Assembly (NCBI GenBank): GCA_025358085.1
Contig: JANYKT010000003.1
Location: 1 to 46,466, forward strand
Direction: 5' to 3'
From: Deltaproteobacteria bacterium
GTDB lineage: Bacteria; Myxococcota; Myxococcia; Myxococcales; 40CM-4-68-19
Length of the DNA: 46,466 bases
Shown: one piece after another, positions 11,221 through 19,200 of the stretch
Layout: each line of letters begins with the position of its first letter
How positions within the stretch are numbered: position 1 is the first letter of the stretch
The notes under the pieces: model-generated
Database searches by the model: none
The model's input: the letters and a program-made list of their open reading frames with translations, nothing else
What the model was told of the DNA's origin: nothing
Translations under genes and position numbers: made by a program

Positions 11221-13110
11221 ATGCAACGCAAGATCAGTGAACTGCCGGTCGGGTCGGGCGATCCGCTCTGGCCGCTTGGCTTCGTGGATATCCGTTTCGA
11301 GCCGCACGACCCGCTCTTCGACGGAGACGTCGAGCCGCCGCGGCGTGAGCCCCGTCGCAGGAAGAAGTCTCGCGCCATCCTGCCGGTACTCGCCCTCGCG
11401 TTGCTGCTCGAAGTGAGCGCGTGCGGGGGCAGGCAAGACGAGGCCCGCGCGATGCACACGACGGATGCCGTGCTGGTCCAGCTTGAGCCGGGGGCGCCGG
11501 TGCCGCCGCCGCTCTTCGACGAGGGCGGGGCGCCCATCGTCGCGCTCGCTTCAATCGGCCCGGCGGACGGGGCCCCGCTGCTGCGCCTTCCCGTGCCTGC
11601 CGGGCTCGACGTCGCGGAGGCCGCGCGCCGGTTCGCGCTGCAGCCCGGCGTCGCCTTCGCGGAGCCCGTCTACCTTTACAAGACTGCGCGTGTGCCGAAT
11701 GACCCGCGCTTCAAGGACCTCTGGGGACTCGCCCGGATCGAGGCGCCCGAGGCCTGGCAGCAGATCACTGGCGACCGCAAGGTCGTGGTGGCCGTGATCG
11801 ACGACGGCATCGCAATGACCCACGCGGACCTGGCCGCGAACATCTGGAATAAGCCGCCGGAGCAGGGGGGCGACGGCGCGCATGGGTGGAGCTTTATCGA
11901 CGACAGCGCGAACCTCGCGCCGGCGCCGGGCGACCGGTGGCACGGAACGCACGTCGCCGGAATCATCGGCGCGGTTGGCGACAACCGGCTCGGCATCACC
12001 GGGGTGAGCTGGAACGTATCGCTGATGGGGCTACGAGCATTCGGGCCAGACGGCGCGCGCAGCGACGCCCTTGCGCGAGCGATCGACTACGCGGCGGACC
12101 ACGGCGCACGCGTGATCACCGCAGCCTGGGGCGGCGGGGGACGGAGCATCGCTATCGAGCGCGCCATCGCGCGAGCCGGCGCCCGAGGCGCGCTGGTGGT
12201 GGCGGCCGCGGGAAACGAGGGTGCGAGTCAACCGGCATTTCCGGCCAACCTCGCGCTCGACAACGTCATCTCGGTGGGCGCCTCGGGTCCGGACGATCTG
12301 CTTGCCTCGTTCTCGAATCGAGGAGCAATGGTCGCGGCTCCCGGGGTTGGCATTCTCTCCACTACCGCGCCCGGCCACTACGAGCGCTATGACGGGACGA
12401 GCATGGCGGCGGCTCATGTGGCCGGCCTGGCTGCGCTCTTGTGGGCCGCAAAGCCGCACGCTCCGGTCGCCCGTATCCGTCAGGCAATCCTCGCCTCTGG
12501 CACGGTCATCGATGGCGCGCAGAACGGCCGCGTCAGTGCTGCACGCGCTCTGGCCGCGCTCGATGCCGGCGACGCGGAAGGCAAGCTGCTCCTTTCGCGG
12601 CCGGTCCTGAACTTTACCGCCGCTCGTGGACGGATCCCGCGCGCGCAGACGGTGGAGTTGCGCGCTGACGACGGTGGTGCGACCGCATGGGCGGCGAAGG
12701 TCTCTGCGCCCTGGGTCGTGCTCTCGGTCGATCACGGGGTGACTCCGGCGCAGCTGGCGGTTCGAATCGATCCGGCGAAACTCGGCCCCGGAGACCAGCT
12801 TGCCCAGGTTCACTTCAGCGACTCGGCGACGCTGGAAGTGAGAGTCCGCGCGGGGCCGAGGCAGGCCATCGCCGCCGGCGGGAGCGGGTGCTCGATGCGC
12901 GGCGATGGGCTGCACGTTCGCGCGGGCACCTCTTGCTCGCTCGAAATCGAGGGCGTGGAGAGCGCTCCGACCATTCAATGGCGACTCCCCGGCGGTGGGC
13001 TGCAGAGCGGCGCGCGACTGCACGCGCAGTTCGCGCGGGCCGGACAATTCGAGTTGCTGGTGAGCTTCGACGAAGGCGAGATCGACACCGTTCATGTGAG
13101 CGTCGAATGA
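11221..13110 (+). CDS. S8 family serine peptidase (subtilase) with BACON-like domain
   Basis: A 629-residue exported protease. I start it at ATG 11221 because GGGGGA lies five bases upstream, although the frame is open to 11053. After a 50-residue charged N-terminus comes a hydrophobic stretch ending in a lipobox-like VSAC (Cys68), so it is probably a lipoprotein. An I9-like propeptide follows (about 80-160). The catalytic triad is complete: Asp in VVAVIDDGI, His in HGTHVAGI, Ser in DGTSMAAAHVAG, with oxyanion region AAAGNEG. After the protease domain (from about residue 460), APWVVLSVDHGVTPAQLAV with a following Pro-Ala-Lys-Leu-Gly-Pro-Gly resembles a BACON domain. The tail has two cysteines and a PKD-like end. 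It overlaps the next gene by ATGA. Confidence 0.9.
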   Translation: MQRKISELPVGSGDPLWPLGFVDIRFEPHDPLFDGDVEPPRREPRRRKKSRAILPVLALALLLEVSACGGRQDEARAMHTTDAVLVQLEPGAPVPPPLFDEGGAPIVALASIGPADGAPLLRLPVPAGLDVAEAARRFALQPGVAFAEPVYLYKTARVPNDPRFKDLWGLARIEAPEAWQQITGDRKVVVAVIDDGIAMTHADLAANIWNKPPEQGGDGAHGWSFIDDSANLAPAPGDRWHGTHVAGIIGAVGDNRLGITGVSWNVSLMGLRAFGPDGARSDALARAIDYAADHGARVITAAWGGGGRSIAIERAIARAGARGALVVAAAGNEGASQPAFPANLALDNVISVGASGPDDLLASFSNRGAMVAAPGVGILSTTAPGHYERYDGTSMAAAHVAGLAALLWAAKPHAPVARIRQAILASGTVIDGAQNGRVSAARALAALDAGDAEGKLLLSRPVLNFTAARGRIPRAQTVELRADDGGATAWAAKVSAPWVVLSVDHGVTPAQLAVRIDPAKLGPGDQLAQVHFSDSATLEVRVRAGPRQAIAAGGSGCSMRGDGLHVRAGTSCSLEIEGVESAPTIQWRLPGGGLQSGARLHAQFARAGQFELLVSFDEGEIDTVHVSVE

Positions 13111-13715
13111 CGGCCCCGGTGCTTGCGGGCTGTGCCATCTTCGCCGCGATGGCAGCCCGGCAACTGTGGATCTTCCTCACCGACGCGGACGTGGCGCGAT
13201 TCCTCGAGACGCTGGAAGCGCGGGAGCCCGGGCTCGTGACCTCCGGCGGTCGCTACCTGCGCGGCGACCCGCGCGCGCTGCTGACCGACCCCACCTCGCT
13301 CGAGAGAAGGGAATCAATGGCGGGCGAGCGGCGCATTTACCTGCTCCACCGGAAGCACAGCGCCGACGTCGTCGTTCACCTGCAGCCGGCCGGGCCTTTC
13401 GAGGGGTGGTCGCAGATCGACGAAGAGCGCACTGACTGCCTGATCCTGCGGCTGCAGATCGCAGAAGTGGGGAACCTGCAGCCCGCGCGGCTCTATGGCA
13501 GCACGAGCTTCTGGCGAGGCGCCGAAAAGATTCGCAAGCGGCCGATGTTCGCCATCTGGGCCAACGCCACGCTGCGGGCGCTTTCCAAAGAGCTGCCGTC
13601 CACAGCGATCAAGCTGATGCGAATCGGGCCCGATGCGCTCGCCCGCGCGACCGCGAAGGAACTGACGCTGACTTATTTGTATCGACCGATCGCGCCGATC
13701 AAAGATCCATCGTGA
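13107..13715 (+). CDS. Uncharacterised protein coupled to the subtilase
   Basis: A 202-residue protein that I do not recognise. It overlaps the subtilase stop by ATGA, which implies translational coupling; an internal ATG at 13149 (MAARQLWIFLTDAD) is an alternative start. It has no signal peptide or membrane segment beyond a weakly hydrophobic first 20 residues. A central motif-like stretch reads ERRIYLLHRKHSADVVVHLQ and a conserved-looking end reads ANATLRALSKELPS. The composition suggests a compact cytosolic alpha/beta protein. Its 3' end overlaps the converging pseudogene by 17 bp. Confidence 0.7.
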   Translation: MTAPVLAGCAIFAAMAARQLWIFLTDADVARFLETLEAREPGLVTSGGRYLRGDPRALLTDPTSLERRESMAGERRIYLLHRKHSADVVVHLQPAGPFEGWSQIDEERTDCLILRLQIAEVGNLQPARLYGSTSFWRGAEKIRKRPMFAIWANATLRALSKELPSTAIKLMRIGPDALARATAKELTLTYLYRPIAPIKDPS

Positions 13716-14099
13716 AATAGCCGAGCGGCTTTTCCAGACGCTTCAGCATTGGCAGCGCGACGTTGTAGACAGGCACGCCGCCGCGGGTGGCACCGCGCAG
13801 CGTGCCGCGGTGGGCGTGGCCGTGGAAGGCAACCATCGGGCGCAGCTGGTCGAGCGGGTTCGAGAGGCGCGTGGCACCAAGGTAGGGAAAGATCATCTCC
13901 TCGGCAGGGACGATCAACGAATCAAGTTCGAGAACGGTGGCGGCGCGCTCACGCCACTTCGCGTCGCCGATGCCGATGCCATTGCCGGAGCAGAAAATGA
14001 AGTCGATGAAATAAGGACCGTCATAGGCCTTGGCAATCCACATCGGGTCTGTGAACCCGGTGCGGTAGCCCGCGCGAGCGAGCCTGCCTGCTCGTCTTG
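13699..14099 (-). pseudogene. Fused remnant: nucleotidyltransferase piece joined to metallophosphoesterase tail
   Basis: The frame has an ATG at 14043 but stays open upstream into mutM, and neither end matches a full gene. Its first part (TDPMWIAKAYDGPYFIDFIF, then SGNGIGIGDAKW and VPAEEMI) reads like the middle of a nucleotidyltransferase-like protein. From about 13895 on, FPYLGATRLSNPLDQ, then MVAFHGHAHRGTLRG and GVPVYNVALPML, read like the C-terminal end of a metallophosphoesterase with its metal-binding GHxH. Neither half has its catalytic N-terminus. The simplest reading is an in-frame deletion joining two formerly adjacent genes. Family assignment of both halves is from memory of typical sequences; the fusion itself is inference. 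Confidence 0.6.
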
Positions 14100-14954
14100 T
14101 CAGCGGCGACCAGTCTTTGCTGTGCGGGAACGCTTCAAAGGCTGGCAGCGCGGGCAGAAGAAGGTACTCCGCCCGCCCTGCACGATGCGCTCGATCGGAC
14201 TGGCGCAGGTCGGGCAGGGCTTGCCAGCGTGGTCATAGACGAGAAAGACGTTCGCCGAAGGGTCTTCCTCCACATAGGTAATGGGCTCGGACCCGTCCTC
14301 CTCGGAAAGGGCGAACTCAATAGAAGCGGTAATGGCGGTGGCCAATCGCGAGGTTTCCTTCAAGGTCAAGGAGACCCCGGGACGCTGCGGGTGCAGCCCG
14401 GCGCGATGCAGGGATTCGCCCACGTGGATGTTCCCGAGGCCGGCGAGGGTGCGTTGGTCCATCAATGCTTCTTTGATCGAGCGCTTGGTCACAACCAGCG
14501 CGCGGTGCAGACACTCGACGTCGACGTCGACGCCGTCCACCAGCGGGTCGGGACCGAGCGACTTCCACCCAGCGTGCGCGCGAAGCTCGGCGGGCTTTCC
14601 GCGCAGCAGGCGGCCGAAGAGACGCGGATCCCGATAGTCGACCGCGTTGCCGTCGTCGAGGTGGAGCGAGGCGCGGACATGGAGGGGGGACGCCTCGTCT
14701 TCGCGCCGGCGGATCCACTTTCCGGTCATCCCGAGATGGGAAATAAGCGACTCGCCGTCGTCAAAGTCGAGCAGCATCCACTTGCCGCGTCGCTCGATGG
14801 AGACGAGCGTGTGGCCCGCCAGCCGCGCGAATCGCTGTGGACCCTGCGGGCGGATGATGCGCGACTTGGCGGCGCGAGCGCTGGTGACGCGCCGGCCAGT
14901 GAGCCAGGAGCGCAGTTGGCGGGAGGCGACCTCGACTTCGGGAAGTTCGGGCAC
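14100..14954 (-). CDS. mutM: Formamidopyrimidine-DNA glycosylase (Fpg/MutM)
   Basis: A base-excision repair enzyme that removes oxidised purines such as 8-oxoguanine and cuts the abasic site. It is 284 residues long. The N-terminus is MPELPEVEV, so after Met removal Pro2 is the catalytic nucleophile, followed by the essential Glu3. Also visible are SHLGMTGKW, DPRLFGR, the helix-two-turn-helix region (KRSIKEALMDQRTLAGLGNIH) and a C-terminal zinc finger CPTC-x(16)-CPRC. The family's usual length and order are kept. It lies just downstream of tgpA on the same strand (18 bp gap). Confidence 0.96.
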   Translation of the reverse strand: MPELPEVEVASRQLRSWLTGRRVTSARAAKSRIIRPQGPQRFARLAGHTLVSIERRGKWMLLDFDDGESLISHLGMTGKWIRRREDEASPLHVRASLHLDDGNAVDYRDPRLFGRLLRGKPAELRAHAGWKSLGPDPLVDGVDVDVECLHRALVVTKRSIKEALMDQRTLAGLGNIHVGESLHRAGLHPQRPGVSLTLKETSRLATAITASIEFALSEEDGSEPITYVEEDPSANVFLVYDHAGKPCPTCASPIERIVQGGRSTFFCPRCQPLKRSRTAKTGRR

Positions 14955-14972
14955 GGCGGCATCTTGCTGAAG

Positions 14973-17159
14973 TCACGACGGCGCGCAAGTGGCTCGTGCG
15001 CGGCCGGGACGCAGAGTGGTGTCGAGCTTGCGCAGCAGCGCGCGCGCGGCCTGTGGCGGGAGCGCGGCCCCTCCCCAGCGCGCGGCGAGACAGGTGTTTG
15101 CCAGCTCGGCGACTGCTGCGGCCGCTGCTGGACCAGCGATGAGCGCGCGCGCCGCGGCCTCTCGCGGTGTCGTCGCATCGTTCACCGCGACGCCGGCACG
15201 CGCGAGCCGCCCCCGCACCTGCCGCCACAGCTTCACCGCGCGGCGCTCATCTTGACCCAGCGTCGGCCCGCGCGAAGCGCGACGCTGTCCGCGACGCCGG
15301 CGCATGAAAAAGAACGCAACCAGCGAAAGCCCCACGCCAGCGCCGATGGCCTTCGCCCACGCGGCCTGGAACGCCGCGCCGCCGCCGCCCTTGCCGGACA
15401 GCCTTCGACCTGCCTCGGAAAAAAGCGCAGCGGCGCGCTTCAACAGCTGCGTCTGCGAGAGCAGATCATAGTCCACCACGAACACGCGCCAACGCTGCTG
15501 GATCGCGTCCCAGAAGAGAACCAGCCGCGGCCACAGCCCTTCTTGCACGCTGCCGCGGTCGGCCGCCGGCGTGGGATCGAAAGAAATGAATCCGGCGCCT
15601 GGCAGGTAGACTTCGACCCAGCTGTGCGCGTCTCCCGCGCGGACCGCGAAGTAGCCCGCATCGGTGCGGCGGCCGCCGTAAAAGCCGGTCACGTTGCGCG
15701 CGGGAATTCCGGCACTGCGCAGCAGCATCACCATGGCGCTGGAGAAGAGCTCGCAGTGGCCCTGTTTTCGCTCGAAGAGGAAAAACGCAATCGGATCGTC
15801 CTGCTCTCCCGGCAAGTCGCGCGTGTACGCGAACGTAGTGGAGAGGTAGCGCTCGACCTCGACGGCTGCGTCGACGGGATCACGCCCGCGCGTCAGCCGG
15901 TCCGAAAGCGCCTTGAGGCGCGGGTCGAGGGTCTGCGGCAGCTCGAGGTCGCCCCTGACGCTCGCGGGATACTGGCGCCCGCGGCCGCGCAGCTGCTCGA
16001 TGGGCGGCTCGTTTTGATCGACGGTGACGAGATAGCGCAGGTCGCCGACCTCGGCGGGAACGTAGAAGAGATCGCCGGAAGAGTTGTGATAGAGCCGCTG
16101 CGGGGCGCCGCGCGCCGAGAGCGGCCGCGAGAACTCGACCTGGAGCGGCCAGCCGGGTGGCGTGAGGATGACGCCGTCAGAGAAGCCCGCGACCGCCTCG
16201 ATGTCCGCGAGGAGCATGGATTGCAGCCGGTTGTGCGCCTGGGCGCGAGACGGCTTTGCCAGCTCCGGCCGCGCGACGAGATGGCCGACCGGGGTCACGC
16301 CCGCGTTGTCCGCACGCCAACCCTGCCCCGTCCACTTCGGGAGCGCTCGCGCCCGCCAATGCAGGCCAATGTTGACGCGGGAGGTGGGCGGCTGCGGGGT
16401 CAGCCGGACGCGCAGCACCACCCGCGGATCGTCGGCGATGATGCCGTGGCGCTTGAGGTCAATCTGGTCTCCGAGGCCCGCGACTGGCTCCCCGGTCGAG
16501 GGCCGGCGCAGCCCGCCGATGGTGACGCGCGGGAAAGTGAAGAACACGATCGCGGAGCCAACCATTCCCAAGAGCGACAGCGCGGCGAGCGCGCCCAGCA
16601 GTGCGGGCGTTGCCAGCCTGCGCGACTGCAGCAGCGCGGCAGATCCTTCTGGGCCGCGGCCCGCCTCGATCTCGAAGCGCAGGTGCGTCAGTGCCAAGGC
16701 CCAGGTTGCAGCGATGGAGTAGCCAAGGAAGCCGACGCCGAAGAGCAGCTCGGCAGAGAGCGCGGCGCCTGCGCAGAGCAGCAGAAGCGAGAGCAGGAGG
16801 AGCAACATCTCGTCGCGCTCGCCCTTGCGGTGCCACAGGCGATGAAGACAGAGCAGCGAGGAGAAGCGGGCCGCGGCGAGCACGATGTCGAGCTGTCCGG
16901 TGAAGACCGCGAAGGCGAAGAAGAGCAGCGCCCCCGCGAGGAAGACGGTCCAGGCCCACTCGGCCTTGCCGGCCACGCGGGCGCCGAAGAAATGCGCGCC
17001 CACCAGGGAAAGAGGAAAGAGCAACAGCAGCAGCGGTCCGAGTTCTCCCGACGCAGCGCACGCGCCGAACGCCGCGAGCACGGCCAAAGAGCCGGCCCAC
17101 TGTTGCGCCTGCAAGAGCGTGAGACCCCGGCTTCTCGAGGTGAAGATGGCCGTGTTCAG
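14973..17159 (-). CDS. TgpA-like transglutaminase with N-terminal membrane domain
   Basis: A large inner-membrane protein with a periplasmic transglutaminase-fold domain (DUF3488/TgpA family). From the N-terminus there are five to six hydrophobic segments (about residues 15-195), then the periplasmic region. The catalytic core is QGHCELFSSAMVMLLRSAGI (Cys), DAHSWVEVYLPG (His) and FISFDPTPA (Asp). One more membrane segment (AIGAGVGLSLVAFFFM) precedes a cytosolic tail. No ATG, GTG or TTG lies near the natural start. A CTG at 17159 overlaps the DUF58 stop as CTGA and gives a sensible N-terminus before the first helix. A TTG at 17114 or one at 17294 (inside DUF58) are less attractive. It is the third gene of moxR-DUF58-tgpA. 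Confidence 0.88.
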   Translation of the reverse strand: MNTAIFTSRSRGLTLLQAQQWAGSLAVLAAFGACAASGELGPLLLLLFPLSLVGAHFFGARVAGKAEWAWTVFLAGALLFFAFAVFTGQLDIVLAAARFSSLLCLHRLWHRKGERDEMLLLLLSLLLLCAGAALSAELLFGVGFLGYSIAATWALALTHLRFEIEAGRGPEGSAALLQSRRLATPALLGALAALSLLGMVGSAIVFFTFPRVTIGGLRRPSTGEPVAGLGDQIDLKRHGIIADDPRVVLRVRLTPQPPTSRVNIGLHWRARALPKWTGQGWRADNAGVTPVGHLVARPELAKPSRAQAHNRLQSMLLADIEAVAGFSDGVILTPPGWPLQVEFSRPLSARGAPQRLYHNSSGDLFYVPAEVGDLRYLVTVDQNEPPIEQLRGRGRQYPASVRGDLELPQTLDPRLKALSDRLTRGRDPVDAAVEVERYLSTTFAYTRDLPGEQDDPIAFFLFERKQGHCELFSSAMVMLLRSAGIPARNVTGFYGGRRTDAGYFAVRAGDAHSWVEVYLPGAGFISFDPTPAADRGSVQEGLWPRLVLFWDAIQQRWRVFVVDYDLLSQTQLLKRAAALFSEAGRRLSGKGGGGAAFQAAWAKAIGAGVGLSLVAFFFMRRRRGQRRASRGPTLGQDERRAVKLWRQVRGRLARAGVAVNDATTPREAAARALIAGPAAAAAVAELANTCLAARWGGAALPPQAARALLRKLDTTLRPGRARATCAPS

Positions 17160-18157
17160 ACGACCACCAGCAGCGAGGCGTGCGGAGCAAGGAGCGGCGC
17201 AGATGCGCGGGGAGCGGTCTCCACCAGTGCCAGCAAAGTCAGTGCGTGGTGCAGATGTGCCTCGCCGCTGCCGGGCGGAAGGCCACTTCCGCAAAGCGCA
17301 AGGCCGACCTCGCTGCCGGAATCGAGTTCGCGCTCGACCAGCGCCGCCGCCTGCTCGACGGCTGCATCGAGTGCCGCGCCCGAGAGGGTCCGATGATCAA
17401 GCACCACGCACACTCGCTTGCGCTGCTCCTGCTCCCGGTCCACCCCGATGAGCTTCCCGGCGCGAGCCGTACTCTTCCAATGGATGGTGCGCGCGTCTTC
17501 CCCGACGCGGTGGTCGCGCAGCGAGTGGACCTCGAGGCCCGGGCCCGCCCGGTCCTGCGGCCGCTCGCCTTCGCGCGTGAGGTGCCGCGACGCGCGATGG
17601 GCCGGTTCCACGCGGCGGGGGAAGACGATCAGCTCGCCAGGCGCATCGATGGGACGCGACTTTTCAAAGAGGCCGAAGGGCGCCCTGGTGGCCACCTCGA
17701 GCTGCACGAAGCGATGCAGTCCGCGCCGTTCCGGCGTCAGGCGATACGCGATCTCCGCCGCCTGCCCGGCAGGGAGCACGACCAAAAAACCGCGGCCCGC
17801 GACATCGCCGCCCTTCTCGCGCAGCTCCAGCGAGAACGACGGCGCGCGCGACTTCTGGTTGCGCACGAAGATACCGACCAGACCGGGCTGCCCAACGGTC
17901 GCGGCGGAAGGCAGGCGCCGCTCGAGCCGGAGCGAGCGCAAGCTTTGTTCAGAGAGGATGCCGCTGACCACGATCGACGCGAGCAAGAGCCCGAGGACGA
18001 GGAAGAGCAGGTTGTTGCCGGTGTTGATGGCCGCGAGCCCGATGCCAATAGTGAGCGCCGTATACCAGCGGCCGAGACGCGTGAAGGTGAGGTTGCGCTT
18101 CCAGGCGGGCGTCGGGCGCGTGACCACTTTAGCCAGCGGGACCGCGACCGTGCTCAC
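17156..18157 (-). CDS. DUF58 domain protein
   Basis: A 333-residue protein of the DUF58 family, which usually forms operons with MoxR ATPases and transglutaminase-like membrane proteins. The start is GTG 18157, overlapping the moxR stop as GTGA; longer versions read into moxR. Two membrane segments lie near the N-terminus (about residues 30-65, YTALTIGIGLAAINTGNNLL and FLVLGLLLASIVVSGI). The family block DARTIHWKSTARAGKLIGVD is clear at about residues 225-245, followed by a von Willebrand A-like end. Its exact role is unknown. MoxR-DUF58 modules are thought to be chaperone-like systems acting on cell-envelope complexes. Confidence 0.9.
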   Translation of the reverse strand: MSTVAVPLAKVVTRPTPAWKRNLTFTRLGRWYTALTIGIGLAAINTGNNLLFLVLGLLLASIVVSGILSEQSLRSLRLERRLPSAATVGQPGLVGIFVRNQKSRAPSFSLELREKGGDVAGRGFLVVLPAGQAAEIAYRLTPERRGLHRFVQLEVATRAPFGLFEKSRPIDAPGELIVFPRRVEPAHRASRHLTREGERPQDRAGPGLEVHSLRDHRVGEDARTIHWKSTARAGKLIGVDREQEQRKRVCVVLDHRTLSGAALDAAVEQAAALVERELDSGSEVGLALCGSGLPPGSGEAHLHHALTLLALVETAPRASAPLLAPHASLLVVV

Positions 18158-19146
18158 TCCGGCACCGGCACCTGCTCGACCAGATCGCGGATGACGCGTT
18201 CCGCGGCGAGCCGCTCGATCTCGCCTCCGCCCGGCCCTCGCCCGGCCAGGGTCACGCGATGAGCAAGGCAGGGCACGCACAGCTCTTTGACATCGTCCGG
18301 CTCGACGTAGCCGCGGCCGCGCAGCAGCGCCCGCGCCTTGGCCACACCGAGCAGCGCGATGGCGCCGCGAGGGGAGGCGCCCAGCGAGACCAGCGGTGTG
18401 GCGCGAGTTGCCGCGACCAGCGCCAGCACGTAGTCGGCAATTTCGCGCGCCACCTTGACGCCGGGCACCGCCGCCTGCAGCCGCCGCACCTGGGCCGCGG
18501 TCGCGGTCGGTTTGAGCTGGTGCAGCTCAGTCGCGGTCCCGCCGCCGAGCAGCAGCTCGCGCTCGACGTCCGGCGCGGGATAGCCAATGGAGAGCCGAAG
18601 CAGGAAGCGATCGAGCTGGGACTCGGGCAAAGGATACGTGCCCGCGTGCTCGTGCGGATTCTGCGTTGCCAGAACCATGAAAGGCCCCGGCAGCGGCCGC
18701 GCGACGCCGTCGACCGAGACCTGGCCCTCGGACATGGCTTCCAGCAGGCAGCTCTGCGTGCGCGGCGTGGTGCGGTTGATCTCATCGGCGAGCACCAGGT
18801 TCGCGAAGAGCGGGCCGGGCTTGAAGACGAATTCGCCGCGCTTCTGGTCGAAGATAGAGACGCCAGTGATGTCGCCGGGCAGCAGGTCACTCGTGAACTG
18901 GATGCGCGCGAAGCCGAGATCGAGCGAACGCGCGAGGGCCTGGGCGAGTGTGGTCTTGCCCACGCCGGGAACGTCTTCCAGCAGCAGGTGCCCGCCCGCG
19001 GCCAGCGCCGCGAGTGCCAGTTCAATCACTTCCTCCTTGCCGCGCAGCGCCCGGGCGATGTTCGTTCCGAGCCCGGCCGCGAGCCTTCGCGCCTCTTCCG
19101 GAGTGAGAGGAGGATCCGCGGCCTCGAGCCTGGTCACCGATTCCAT
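18154..19146 (-). CDS. MoxR-family AAA+ ATPase
   Basis: A 330-residue AAA+ ATPase of the MoxR group, which remodels or activates partner proteins, often together with DUF58 proteins. The Walker A motif is EDVPGVGKTTLAQ (about residue 55) and Walker B is LVLADEINR (about 118). The sensor 1 region is VLATQNPHEHAGTYPLPE and the family DRFLLRL follows. The later ASPRGAIALLGVAKARAL belongs to the lid domain with the sensor-2 Arg. It is the first gene of the operon, starting at 19146, with an unrelated divergent gene 54 bp away. It overlaps DUF58 by four bases. Confidence 0.94.
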   Translation of the reverse strand: MESVTRLEAADPPLTPEEARRLAAGLGTNIARALRGKEEVIELALAALAAGGHLLLEDVPGVGKTTLAQALARSLDLGFARIQFTSDLLPGDITGVSIFDQKRGEFVFKPGPLFANLVLADEINRTTPRTQSCLLEAMSEGQVSVDGVARPLPGPFMVLATQNPHEHAGTYPLPESQLDRFLLRLSIGYPAPDVERELLLGGGTATELHQLKPTATAAQVRRLQAAVPGVKVAREIADYVLALVAATRATPLVSLGASPRGAIALLGVAKARALLRGRGYVEPDDVKELCVPCLAHRVTLAGRGPGGGEIERLAAERVIRDLVEQVPVPE

Positions 19147-19200
19147 TGGCCGGAGAGCTTAACAAATGCCCTGCACGCCCGCCCGTGGCATACCTCGGCC

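Noticed and set aside
14097-17396. 1099-residue plus-strand frame over mutM and tgpA
   Set aside because: Shadow frame. The minus-strand genes mutM and tgpA have complete catalytic motifs; the plus-strand product is Arg/Gly-rich noise.
18259-19200. N-terminal 314-codon extension of the RlmI-like gene
   Set aside because: The extension lies entirely opposite moxR. Homologues start at the PUA domain, which corresponds to ATG 19201.
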